64,000 nucleotides of DNA from Elusimicrobiota bacterium (lineage in GTDB: Bacteria > Elusimicrobiota > UBA8919), in assembly GCA_028718185.1 (NCBI GenBank), contig JAQUMH010000011.1:1-64000 (forward strand), given 5' to 3'. The translations under genes were made by a program, and so were the position numbers. Of this stretch, positions 51,092 through 59,714 are shown in pieces. Each line of letters opens with the position of its first letter. Positions within the stretch are counted from its first letter, which is position 1. The notes under the pieces are model-generated. The model was not told the origin of the DNA, did no database searches, and worked only from the letters and a program-made list of their open reading frames with translations.

Positions 51092-52234
51092 TTAATATTT
51101 TCCGTATGTGCGTGCTACTTCTATCATTTTGAATATGTTTTCTTCGGGTGTGTCTCTTCCACATTGGTCGCCTGTTGAAAGAATGAATCCACCGTCTTCT
51201 GCTGCATCATCAATAGCTTTTTTTGCTGCATCTTCTACAATCTTGGTAGAACCTTTCAACATTACTTCTGTTGTGTGAAGGTTGCCCATTAAAGAAAGTT
51301 TTTTGCCGAATTTTTCTTTTATTTCTTTAAGAATGCAATCTCCCATAGGAGGAATTTCTAAAGGGTTAATGCTATTTAAATCTGTTTCTTCTGCACACAT
51401 TTCTATAAGCGCCTTCTCCGGACCGCAGCAGTGAATCTGGCTTGGAATGCCTGCTTCTTTACACATTTTGGTGATTTTTTTAAAGCTTGACAAAGTAAGT
51501 TCCCGAACTATTTTCGGTGTGTTAAATATTAAAAGTCCTGAAATGCCTATTAAAATATAGTCCGGTTTAACTTCTGCTGCAAGTAATTTTTTTAATCCTT
51601 TAACGGTTTCGTCCTCTGTCTTTAATGCCCATTCCTTTACTTCGTCATACCGGTCATAATAATCATAAATAGAAAAGTTTGCACCTTCAGGGTTACTTAA
51701 TGCAGGGACATCTACACTTACGCCTACTACCCCGTCATTTCCCATATATTCTTTAACTTCTTTTAAATATTCGATACCATTTTTTCGTGGTTGTACTCCT
51801 TCAATTGGAAGAAATTTTTCCGGTGGTAACTGCATATCGATTTTAGAAGCCTTTAAATATGACGGAGGATCACCTTTATAATAAACGGTGACAAATTCTG
51901 ACCATTCTTTTTTATTCTTTTCTTTTTCTTTATAGCCTCTGGTTATAATTCTTTCATCTGACTTAGAAACTATTACAGTTCCTCTTTTATATTCAGGCGG
52001 AGCTTGTTTTTCATCTGCAAGGTAGATATAAATACAAGCCCAGCCGTCAAATCCAAAATGTTTCACTGCATCAATATATGCTTTCCATAACGATGGATTT
52101 TCATAGAGATAGATATCCCAAAAAGGCTTACCTGTCAGTTTGCAAGGTATCATATTAGAGATATCCGGTGCTACAGGTACCATATCAGCTTTCTTGTTAA
52201 ACATTGCAGCAAGCATTCTTTCTTTCGAATTCAT
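51092..52234 (-). CDS. URO-D/MtaA-family methylcobamide methyltransferase-like protein
   Basis: A 380-residue protein of the MtaA/URO-D family. It keeps a full MtaA-type zinc set: His-x-Cys in SQIHCCGPEKAL and a distal Cys in LSTGDQCGRDTPEENIF. Methyl-group transfer from a methylated corrinoid protein is therefore plausible, and the corrinoid protein gene lies next door (52465, upstream on the same strand). NLHTTEVMLKG marks another conserved strand. GGAG is 7 bases before the ATG. An alternative is a demethylase specific for a methylated substrate. Confidence 0.85.
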   Translation of the reverse strand: MNSKERMLAAMFNKKADMVPVAPDISNMIPCKLTGKPFWDIYLYENPSLWKAYIDAVKHFGFDGWACIYIYLADEKQAPPEYKRGTVIVSKSDERIITRGYKEKEKNKKEWSEFVTVYYKGDPPSYLKASKIDMQLPPEKFLPIEGVQPRKNGIEYLKEVKEYMGNDGVVGVSVDVPALSNPEGANFSIYDYYDRYDEVKEWALKTEDETVKGLKKLLAAEVKPDYILIGISGLLIFNTPKIVRELTLSSFKKITKMCKEAGIPSQIHCCGPEKALIEMCAEETDLNSINPLEIPPMGDCILKEIKEKFGKKLSLMGNLHTTEVMLKGSTKIVEDAAKKAIDDAAEDGGFILSTGDQCGRDTPEENIFKMIEVARTYGKY

Positions 52235-52288
52235 TTTTTTGCTCCATCATCTATAATTCGTGTGGCGAAATTCTTCTCCCTTTATGGA

Positions 52289-52427
52289 GATTGCTGAAAA
52301 ATCCTCTTTGCTGGTCATTGCGAGCGACCAACGGGAGCGCGGCAATCTATTCGACGGGCGAGATTGCTTCGTCGTCCCGCTTACAGCGTGACTCCTCGCA
52401 ATGACATCTGGGGATTTTTTCAACAAT
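52289..52427. repeat. Dispersed palindromic repeat (GTCATTGCGAGCGACC type), copy 2
   Basis: Core 52314-52405 from GTCATTGCGAGCGACC to CTCGCAATGAC; flanks ATTGCTGAAAAATCC and GGGATTTTTTCAACAAT are also inverted. The gap to the corrinoid gene is otherwise empty. It is longer than copy 1 by an insertion around 'tcccgcttacagcgtgac'. Confidence 0.75.
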
Positions 52428-52464
52428 CACTTATAATGGGATAAGTATGACAAAAATATATTTT

Positions 52465-53103
52465 TTACGCTTTACCCATAAGTCCTTTTACTATATCAAC
52501 AGCAGAGGCAGCATCAGGGGCGTAACCGTCAGCACCTATTTCATTGGCATAGTTCTGAGTTATCGGCGCTCCGCCTATTACTGTCTTTACTTTGCCCTTT
52601 AATCCTGCCTGATGTAATGCTTCAATAGTGTTTTTCATTGTAGGCATGGTTGTGGTTAAAAGAGCGGACATACCTAATACCTGTATGTTTTGCTGTTTCA
52701 CAGCTTCCACAAACTTTTCCGGCGGAACATCTATACCCAAGTCTATTACTTCAAATCCTGCTCCTTCCATCATCATTGCAACAAGATTCTTACCTATATC
52801 GTGTAAATCGCCTTTTACCGTTCCGACAGCAAATTTTCCTGCTGATTTTGCACCTGCTTTAGCTAATAATGGTTTGAGTATGTTCATTCCGGCATGCATG
52901 GCACGTGCCGCTATCAGGACTTCCGGGATATAGAACTCGTTCGCTTTGAACTTTGTGCCAACTACATTCATTCCGGCGATTAACCCTTCCTTTAAAACCT
53001 TGCCCGGTTCTACACCGTCATTTACCGCCTGTTGAACCAATTCCTTTACCTTTGCCGCCTGCCCTTTAATCAAATTGTCTGCTACTTCCTGCAGATTTAC
53101 CAT
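52465..53103 (-). CDS. Corrinoid (B12-binding) methyltransferase protein, MtaC/MttC-like
   Basis: A 212-residue protein with a helical cap (about 1-85) and a Rossmann-like cobalamin domain (about 88-210). The DxHxxG base motif is VKGDLHDIGKNLVAMM, followed by VIDLGIDVPPEKF, the SxL site in MSALLTTTMPTM and the GG site in VIGGAPI. It carries methyl groups on cobalamin between partner methyltransferases: candidates are 51092, 44719, 48726 and the pterin enzyme at 45801. The leader holds a structured repeat (53139-53239). A long G-run precedes the ATG. Confidence 0.93.
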   Translation of the reverse strand: MVNLQEVADNLIKGQAAKVKELVQQAVNDGVEPGKVLKEGLIAGMNVVGTKFKANEFYIPEVLIAARAMHAGMNILKPLLAKAGAKSAGKFAVGTVKGDLHDIGKNLVAMMMEGAGFEVIDLGIDVPPEKFVEAVKQQNIQVLGMSALLTTTMPTMKNTIEALHQAGLKGKVKTVIGGAPITQNYANEIGADGYAPDAASAVDIVKGLMGKA

Positions 53104-53138
53104 AAATGTAACCCCCCCTTAAAAACTGTTCACGTGTT

Positions 53139-53239
53139 TCCCTCAATTCTTCGGGATCATGTATTATTATTTTGGGTTTCCAGTGGGGAACTCCAAAATA
53201 ATTAAGTCGGTGCAGTGGCTCCGACCTCCGCGCATAGAC
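53139..53239 (-). ncRNA. Composite structured leader element (copy C)
   Basis: Minus strand: tctatgcgcgga, GTCGG-agccactgca-CCGAC (53206-53225), then hairpin 53167-53201 TTATTTTGgaGTTCCCC-act-GGAAACcCAAAATAA, then atgatCCCgaagaattgaGGG. The middle hairpin matches the PorV leader hairpin 1 (gaGTCCCC/GGAGAC) with every stem pair changed yet still paired. So the two leader motifs occur together here. Confidence 0.55.
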
Positions 53240-53298
53240 TTGTGTTCACATGTTCACATGTTTTTATGCTATATAATCTTATCGATTATAAAAAAATA

Positions 53299-55410
53299 TT
53301 AAATTTCTGTTAAAATTGATAACTTTAATTTTGATGCATTTATTTTTATTTCCTGACCTTTTGGAGTATTAGATAATGGTATATTATTTTCAGTGATAAT
53401 ATCTTTTATTTTTTTACCATGAAAAAAGTTTTTGCTAAATCTTAAATGTGTTGTTTTACTATCCTTTGGAAAGAAAACAAAAACTACCTTCTTGCCTAAT
53501 GATTCTCCGCTTTTTATATACACAAACGAATTTTTTTTAGGAGTCGGCGAAATTACCTGGATTTCAGGATTATATCCTGCTTCAATTGATAGTAGTTCTA
53601 TAAATCTTTCAAAGTCAGCTGACCGGTTTTGTAAATATGAATTTCCAAAATAAGAACCGCAAAGAACTAGTTTTCCTTTTTCAATAGGAATTTCATATAT
53701 TAAAACTCCTTCTTTGTTTTCTGCTAATACTTTTCCCGCTTTTTCTTTTTTTTGCCATGGTGTTAGCCACTGGGTTACACCTAATTTTAGTTTATTGTCA
53801 GCAATGTTCGTCTTAATATAATTAGTAGTAAAAATCCGACGCCCTGTTTCATTAGTACCACTTATTTTAGAAGTGAAACGATTTACCGGGTATCTATACA
53901 AGCCCTGTGAATTAAAAGAACCACATTCTGATTCACAAACAAGAGTACCCCCATTTTTTACAAATTTAATAAGTATTTCTTCAGTAGTTTCATCAGTGAC
54001 AATATTATGCGGCATAAAAAGTATTTTTAAATCCGATAAAACATTTAGATGTTCTTCTTCAACGGCTATGTATGGTATGGATTTTCGGACTAAACTACGG
54101 GCGTAGCCATGGATAGCGTCCATACATAGATTTGAGTTGCCTTCCAGCGCCCAGTTCAGATAATAAGACTGGGGACTGAACATTATTCCTACTTCCTGTT
54201 TGGCAGGTTTATAATTAAGTATTAAGTTTTTGTATTTTTCAAGTATTTTTCCTGTTTCTTTCATTGCAGAAAGTCGCTCTTGTGCCAGTCCATCATCGCC
54301 TGAAATACCAAAACCGGACGATTCATATCCAAAAACTTCATCGCGCCAACACCAAAAAAGAAGGGTATCAGCACCGCATGCTACACCATTCCAAATCCAC
54401 CGTTGTTGAGAAATTGCTTCTACCGATTCATAAGGTTCAAATCCTGTTGCTACCCTCCCACCCTGAATTTCACTTAACCAGACAAGTTTATCGCGGGCAG
54501 CTGATTTAACAAATTCTATGCGCATACCAAAATCCGCATCATCTAAATTAAACCATTTGGGAAAACTGGAACATCCGATTCCATCCATATCATCTGCAAA
54601 AAACCAGTCATTCCCTCTGTTTATCGAATGGTTACCTGAACTTCCTCCCATCAAAATACTGGAAGATTCACCATGAGCTGTAACAACGTGTTTAGGATCC
54701 AATGATTTTATTGTATCATAACGGTTTTTTCCATGCTGATTTGCACGCCAAGTAATAAAATGTTCAAAAGCCATCATTTCCGTATATGGTCGTCCCGGAA
54801 GTTTTCCCGGGTAAATTTCACTAAAAGAACCATAACGGCGTTTCCAAACCCTGTTCAATTCATCAAGACTATTATATTTATTTTCAAGCCATTTTCTAAA
54901 AGTATCTAAAGTATAATCACAAAAACAGACAAGTCCGTCAGATTGGACATTCCATCGCAATTCGTTCCATGAATCCCACCCTCTGAGATTATCGGCAGAG
55001 CGGTATCTTTTAACTACTTCACTTAGAAAACATTGCATTCTGTTCCAAACTTCAGGATGGTCAAAACATCCGCCGGGAGTGAGTCCGAAGTGACATTCCG
55101 ACCGGTTGGAAGAAACAACTCTTCTACCCATATGATCTATCATTTCACTGTTTGGAACTTCAGTGTGGATCCAATAGGGATGTATCTCGGCAATAGTGCT
55201 GATGATAACTCCCAAATTGTTTTTCCTGGCGAGTTCAATTAAACGGTCATAGTCATCAAAGCAGAATTTTCCCGGTTTAGATTCAATCCACGCCCAGATT
55301 GCCCAAAGTTGGACTGTATTTAGTCCTGAGTTTTTAATTTGTTCAAAATCTTTTTCCCAATATTTTTCTTCAGGGAAAGGCGCTCTATAATATTGTACTC
55401 CAAGATTCAT
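53299..55410 (-). CDS. Beta-galactosidase-type glycoside hydrolase (GH42-like)
   Basis: A 703-residue cytoplasmic enzyme of GH42 type. Clan-A TIM barrel: LGVQYYRAPFPEEKYWEKD at the N-terminus, acid/base E150 in GWDSWNEL and nucleophile E314 in LVWLSEIQGGR. A trimerisation domain (KILFMPHNIVTDETTEEI) and a C-terminal beta domain follow, as in the family. No signal peptide. Likely removes beta-galactosyl or related residues from imported oligosaccharides. The active-site environment deviates from classical GH42, so another beta-glycosidase specificity is possible. Confidence 0.87.
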   Translation of the reverse strand: MNLGVQYYRAPFPEEKYWEKDFEQIKNSGLNTVQLWAIWAWIESKPGKFCFDDYDRLIELARKNNLGVIISTIAEIHPYWIHTEVPNSEMIDHMGRRVVSSNRSECHFGLTPGGCFDHPEVWNRMQCFLSEVVKRYRSADNLRGWDSWNELRWNVQSDGLVCFCDYTLDTFRKWLENKYNSLDELNRVWKRRYGSFSEIYPGKLPGRPYTEMMAFEHFITWRANQHGKNRYDTIKSLDPKHVVTAHGESSSILMGGSSGNHSINRGNDWFFADDMDGIGCSSFPKWFNLDDADFGMRIEFVKSAARDKLVWLSEIQGGRVATGFEPYESVEAISQQRWIWNGVACGADTLLFWCWRDEVFGYESSGFGISGDDGLAQERLSAMKETGKILEKYKNLILNYKPAKQEVGIMFSPQSYYLNWALEGNSNLCMDAIHGYARSLVRKSIPYIAVEEEHLNVLSDLKILFMPHNIVTDETTEEILIKFVKNGGTLVCESECGSFNSQGLYRYPVNRFTSKISGTNETGRRIFTTNYIKTNIADNKLKLGVTQWLTPWQKKEKAGKVLAENKEGVLIYEIPIEKGKLVLCGSYFGNSYLQNRSADFERFIELLSIEAGYNPEIQVISPTPKKNSFVYIKSGESLGKKVVFVFFPKDSKTTHLRFSKNFFHGKKIKDIITENNIPLSNTPKGQEIKINASKLKLSILTEI

Positions 55411-55438
55411 TTGTGAATATCTTCCTTATCAGTCTATT

Positions 55439-56200
55439 TTATATCATAAGGTCGCCGCCGTTAATATCAAGCGAACAACCGGTAATGTAAGAAGCTTCAT
55501 CTGATGCCAGAAAAAGTACTAATGATGCAACTTCTTCGGGTGTACCCAAACGGTGAATTGGGAACGATTTTATATAATTATCAAGCCGTTCTGTTGTTAC
55601 ATTTTTCCTTACCATTTCGGTGTCGATAAGTCCCGGGCAAACTGCGTTAATTGTAATATTATATTCAGCATATTCTTTTGCGCAGTGACGTGTAAAGCCA
55701 AGTACTCCCGCTTTTGATGCAGTATAGTGGGCGCCCCCTAAAGTACTGATGTTTTTACCTGCAGACGACGACATGTTGATTATCCTGCCGTATTTGTTTT
55801 TTTTCATTACAGGAAGTACTGCTTTCGAACAGAGGAAGACACCTTTTAAATTGACATTAATAACCGAATCCCACTCTTTCTCACTTATATGTTCGATTTT
55901 AGTCGGGAATAAAATACCGGCGTTATTGATAAGAATGTCTATTTTTTTGTAATGTTTTAACGTGGTTTTAACCAGAGAATCAATATCCGGTTCTTTTGTT
56001 ACGTTGGACGGAACAGCAATACATTCATTGCCTGATTTTTTAATTTTTTCTGCTACTTTTTCTACATCGGCAAGATTCAAGTCACAAGCAACCACTTTTG
56101 CATTTTTTTCTGCAAATGCAATTGCTATTGCCTCGCCCATACCGGCAGCCGCACCCGTAACAATTACAACTTTATTTTCAAAAATATTTTTAGAAGACAT
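55439..56200 (-). CDS. Short-chain dehydrogenase/reductase
   Basis: About 253 residues. Classical SDR: cofactor motif VVIVTGAAAGMGEAIA, NNAG (ILINNAGIL), active-site serine in INMSSSAGKN and YTASKAG. NAD(H) or NADP(H) preference is unresolved; ACDLNLADV suggests an Asp after strand 2, favouring NAD(H). Probably oxidises a sugar hydroxyl or keto intermediate. The ATG at 56200 is chosen; a GTG at 56209 is alternative. Neither has a clear ribosome binding site. Confidence 0.88.
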   Translation of the reverse strand: MSSKNIFENKVVIVTGAAAGMGEAIAIAFAEKNAKVVACDLNLADVEKVAEKIKKSGNECIAVPSNVTKEPDIDSLVKTTLKHYKKIDILINNAGILFPTKIEHISEKEWDSVINVNLKGVFLCSKAVLPVMKKNKYGRIINMSSSAGKNISTLGGAHYTASKAGVLGFTRHCAKEYAEYNITINAVCPGLIDTEMVRKNVTTERLDNYIKSFPIHRLGTPEEVASLVLFLASDEASYITGCSLDINGGDLMI

Positions 56201-56343
56201 AAGAAACACTGACTACGCAGATTAAAAAACCGATTACACGGATTATTTAATTATATTAAATTTATAAATAAAAAGCAATTTTACGAATCATTTTAGTGGT
56301 TTTGTTGAGAGACTTTTTTGTTGTATAAAAATTTCAATGTTAT

Positions 56344-56416
56344 GAGATTGCTTCACGAAACGGCTGTTCGCAATGACCAGCAAAGTTGTCATTGCGGGGT
56401 GTAGCCGAAGCAATCT
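56344..56416. repeat. Palindromic repeat (AGATTGCTTC...GAAGCAATCT), copy 3
   Basis: AGATTGCTT pairs with AAGCAATCT, with gcaatgac/gtcattgc inside. Related to copies at 12108 and 52289 with the inner and outer parts rearranged. Confidence 0.6.
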
Positions 56417-56437
56417 AAATTGTATTTTGATTTTACA

Positions 56438-57619
56438 TCAGATTTTATAAACATCTCTGATTTTTGTCCATTTAATCTTGTCATTAAAACCGTTTTCTAC
56501 AGCAGCTTTAACAAATGATAGACCATTAACTCCGTCATCTACAGTCGGAAAATCTTTTTCTAATTCGGTGGGTCTTATTCCTGCATCTATTGCCCGCATA
56601 GTATCTGTTGCATTTATATAAATATTTGCAAATGCTTCAATAAACGCTTCCGGGTGTCCTGAAGGCAATCTTGTTCCACGCTTTGCAGCTTCGCATAAAT
56701 AACTGCTTCCGGTTGAATACAGCATAAGAGGCGTTCCTTCTTTTTGAACATAAAGATATTGTGGAATTTCTTGTTTCCAATATAAACGTCCTTTTTCACA
56801 ATATATACGTATATTTAAACCATTCTCTTCACCAAAAGATATTTGTGATGCATGAAGGACACCTTTAGCACCGCCTTTATAACGCAATAGAACATTACCG
56901 TCGTCATCAAGTTTACGACCTTGCATAAATATGGTTAAGTCAGCACAAACGCTTTCAAGTTCAAGTCCTGTAATATACGAAGCGAGATTTTCACAGTGTG
57001 TTCCAATGTCACCCATGCAGGCTGATATACCGGATTGTTTAGGGTCGGTACGCCATAAAGCCTGTTTTTGTCCTTCTTTTTCAATAGTTTTTATGAGCCA
57101 GCCTTGAGGATATTCAACAATAATTTTTAAAACTTTACCTAACTCATTATTTCTAACCATATGACGTGCTTGTTTAACCATAGGATAACCGGTATAATTA
57201 TGGGTTAAGGCAAATACTTTTCCTGACGATTTTACTATTTTTTTTAAATCAAGTCCTTCTTTTAAATTGAATGCGAGTGGTTTGTCACATATTACATGAA
57301 AACCAGATTCAAGGAACAATTTTGCGGGTGCAAAATGAAGATGATTTGGAGTTACAATAGATACGAAATCTATGCGTTCATTTTCAGGCAATTTAGATTC
57401 TTTTTCTGCCATTTCCTCAAAGTTTTTATATATTCTTTTACTGTCAAGATTTAACGCTTCACCTGTTTTTTTTGATTTTTCGGGATTAGATGAAAATACA
57501 CCCGAAACTATATCTATTTTGCCGTCTAATCTTGCCGCTTTTCTGTGAACCTCACCGATAAAAGCTTCAAGACTTCCGCCTACCATACCCATATGTAATT
57601 TTCTTTTTTTAGTATTCAT
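56438..57619 (-). CDS. Gfo/Idh/MocA-family oxidoreductase
   Basis: A 393-residue NAD(P)-dependent dehydrogenase: MGMVGGSLEAFIGEVHRKAA at the N-terminus (an atypical nucleotide loop), catalytic lysine in HVICDKPLAFN and GDIGTHCENLASYIT. Longer than its neighbours by about 30 residues. It is one of two adjacent Gfo/Idh genes here, with 32 bases between them. The ATG has a weak ribosome binding site. Confidence 0.88.
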   Translation of the reverse strand: MNTKKRKLHMGMVGGSLEAFIGEVHRKAARLDGKIDIVSGVFSSNPEKSKKTGEALNLDSKRIYKNFEEMAEKESKLPENERIDFVSIVTPNHLHFAPAKLFLESGFHVICDKPLAFNLKEGLDLKKIVKSSGKVFALTHNYTGYPMVKQARHMVRNNELGKVLKIIVEYPQGWLIKTIEKEGQKQALWRTDPKQSGISACMGDIGTHCENLASYITGLELESVCADLTIFMQGRKLDDDGNVLLRYKGGAKGVLHASQISFGEENGLNIRIYCEKGRLYWKQEIPQYLYVQKEGTPLMLYSTGSSYLCEAAKRGTRLPSGHPEAFIEAFANIYINATDTMRAIDAGIRPTELEKDFPTVDDGVNGLSFVKAAVENGFNDKIKWTKIRDVYKI

Positions 57620-57651
57620 GAGATTGTTAAATCTATATTTTCGCGGAAATT

Positions 57652-58752
57652 TTATAATCTAACTGCCGTCGATTTGGATTTTTTAATCACTTCGTCAGCA
57701 GTAACTTCTCTGCCGAGTTTATCTGAAATATAAATTCCTTCGGATATAAGCATTGTGTTAAGTGCAAGTTCTGCTGTAGGCAATAGTTTTACACGTCCTT
57801 GTAATGCAGCAATCCAATGTTGCTGCGAATTATCATAGGCATCAGCGTTTTTATTAAAAGAATGCCAGCGGCGATTAAGCATGTACATATCAGCAGTGCT
57901 ATTCAATTCAAAATCACCAAGATTCCTATAAAAACCAAAAGGTTGTAATCTGATACCGCCTCTATTACCAACAATAGATGAACCTTCAAAAACGTTAAGA
58001 TGTATCGCCCAGGATTCTATAATATCCATAGTAATGTTCTTATTGAATTTAACGAAACCCAAGCCTAATTCTTCTACATCGTATCCGCTCTGTTTTTTAC
58101 GTGCAGAATCAACATCAATTTCCCTGTATGTTTTTCCTGAAATACTCGATACTTCAGGATTACCCATGAGGTATAATAAAGCGGAGATATGGTAGACACC
58201 CATATCAAATAATGCACCGCCACCTGCATATTTTTTACTTACGAAGTTCTTGGACCCGCCTGCATCCAGAAAAGGTCTGCCGCGACGACGATACCCTGTT
58301 GAGCGGGCATGGTAAATTTTACCAAGGTGTTCTTTATCTATAAGGACTTTAGCTGCTTTGGTTTCATCTAAGAAAATGCCGGCAAGTTGGATGCTGAGTT
58401 TAAGTTTATTATCCCTTGCGGTTTTTAACATGGTGAAAGCATCTCTATACGAACCTGCCATTGGTTTTTCACAGTAGACATGTTTGCCGGATTCAAGAGA
58501 TGCTACGGTAACCGGCATGTGAAAATTATTATGCAAGCATACATCAATTGCATCAATATCACCCCGTTTGAGCAGTTTCCTGAAGTCAGTATAGATATAA
58601 GGGATGTTGTGGATTTTAGATACACGTTTGCATTCTTCTTCATTTACATCCGCTATTGCAACTATTTCCACACCAGGAATGTTTTTATAAGTTTCTAAAT
58701 GATTCTTTCCGATTTGTCCCACACCAATAATACCAACTTTTATTTTTTTCAT
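57652..58752 (-). CDS. Gfo/Idh/MocA-family oxidoreductase
   Basis: A 366-residue dehydrogenase: VGIIGVGQIGKNHLET, VYCEKPMAGSYRD and LFDMGVYHISALLYLMG. Its ATG overlaps the upstream isomerase stop by 4 bases (ATGA), a sign of tight coupling, so the two probably act in sequence on one sugar. Confidence 0.9.
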   Translation of the reverse strand: MKKIKVGIIGVGQIGKNHLETYKNIPGVEIVAIADVNEEECKRVSKIHNIPYIYTDFRKLLKRGDIDAIDVCLHNNFHMPVTVASLESGKHVYCEKPMAGSYRDAFTMLKTARDNKLKLSIQLAGIFLDETKAAKVLIDKEHLGKIYHARSTGYRRRGRPFLDAGGSKNFVSKKYAGGGALFDMGVYHISALLYLMGNPEVSSISGKTYREIDVDSARKKQSGYDVEELGLGFVKFNKNITMDIIESWAIHLNVFEGSSIVGNRGGIRLQPFGFYRNLGDFELNSTADMYMLNRRWHSFNKNADAYDNSQQHWIAALQGRVKLLPTAELALNTMLISEGIYISDKLGREVTADEVIKKSKSTAVRL

Positions 58753-59504
58753 TTTAATAATGTTTTTAAGTTATTAATACAACGTTCAACACATTCCATT
58801 GGCGTAAAGGCATACCTTGATTGCTCTACAATATACCATTCCGTCTTACCATGGGTTTCGCAAAGTGATATAAATTTTTTTATATTTGCTTCGCCTTCTC
58901 CCAATAGTACTTTTTCATCCTTGGCTAAATAATCTTTTAGATGTACGGTAACAGCACGGTCCGGATAACGATTTAGTATGTCCAGTAATCCATCTGCACT
59001 GACTCCGCCCATCATTGCGTTACCTGCATCCAGCTGCATTATTATATCGGGGTTAGCAGCTTTAAAGAAAATATCCCATGGTAATTCGCCATTCATATGC
59101 TTAAATTCATTCGCGTGATTATGATATCCTATACGCATTTTTTCGGGTTTCACCTTTCCCGAGATTTCGTTCATTAGTTTTGCTGTTTCAAGCCAGGCTG
59201 GTTTTGAACAACTTCTTTCTTCTTTTAATCCGGCAACTATTAAATATTTGTTACCGATAACATGATTGAATTCAACTGTTTTTTTTAGTTCATCTCCAAG
59301 CAATGGGTCAATAGCCAAATGTGTTCCTACAGCTTTCAATCCAACGTCGTCCAATATTTTTTTTAATTCTTTGGCAGTTTTTTCGTAATACCCCGCGAAT
59401 TCAACACCCGTATAACCCATCTTTGCAATGGATTTTAGAGTTTCAGGCAGGTTACGGGCACAATCTTCACGAACTGACCAAAGTTGCAATGCTATGTTTA
59501 TCAT
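58749..59504 (-). CDS. Sugar phosphate isomerase/epimerase-like TIM-barrel protein
   Basis: A 251-residue xylose-isomerase-like protein. Likely ligands are in GVEFAGYYE, GYHNHANEFK, MQLDAGNAMMGG and VTVHLKDYL. Overlap with the Gfo/Idh gene downstream suggests a 3-keto-sugar or inositol-type route. GGAGG lies 8 bases before the ATG. Confidence 0.86.
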   Translation of the reverse strand: MINIALQLWSVREDCARNLPETLKSIAKMGYTGVEFAGYYEKTAKELKKILDDVGLKAVGTHLAIDPLLGDELKKTVEFNHVIGNKYLIVAGLKEERSCSKPAWLETAKLMNEISGKVKPEKMRIGYHNHANEFKHMNGELPWDIFFKAANPDIIMQLDAGNAMMGGVSADGLLDILNRYPDRAVTVHLKDYLAKDEKVLLGEGEANIKKFISLCETHGKTEWYIVEQSRYAFTPMECVERCINNLKTLLK

Positions 59505-59622
59505 GTTTTTATCCTCCAGTAAAGACTGTTCTTATTTTCTAACGTTCTTATATTTCCTAATCTGCTCGGCTATAAAACAATGTGTAATGTAGATTCTTAG
59601 ATTAGGAAAATGGAGATTAAGA

Positions 59623-59646
59623 CCCGTCACTAAATCTTTGGTGGGC
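59623..59646. repeat. CCCGTCAC...GGTGGGC hairpin repeat
   Basis: CCCGTCAC, loop taaatctt, GGTGGGC: the fourth locus of this hairpin type. Both arms differ from CCCGCC/GGCGGG in a matching way (compensatory change). It lies within word-repeat spacer 59515-59700. Confidence 0.45.
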
Positions 59647-59714
59647 AGATATTAGGGTTTTACTTAGTCTCTCAATCTCATAGTCTCCTAATCCCTGTCT
59701 TTTCTTTTAATTTA

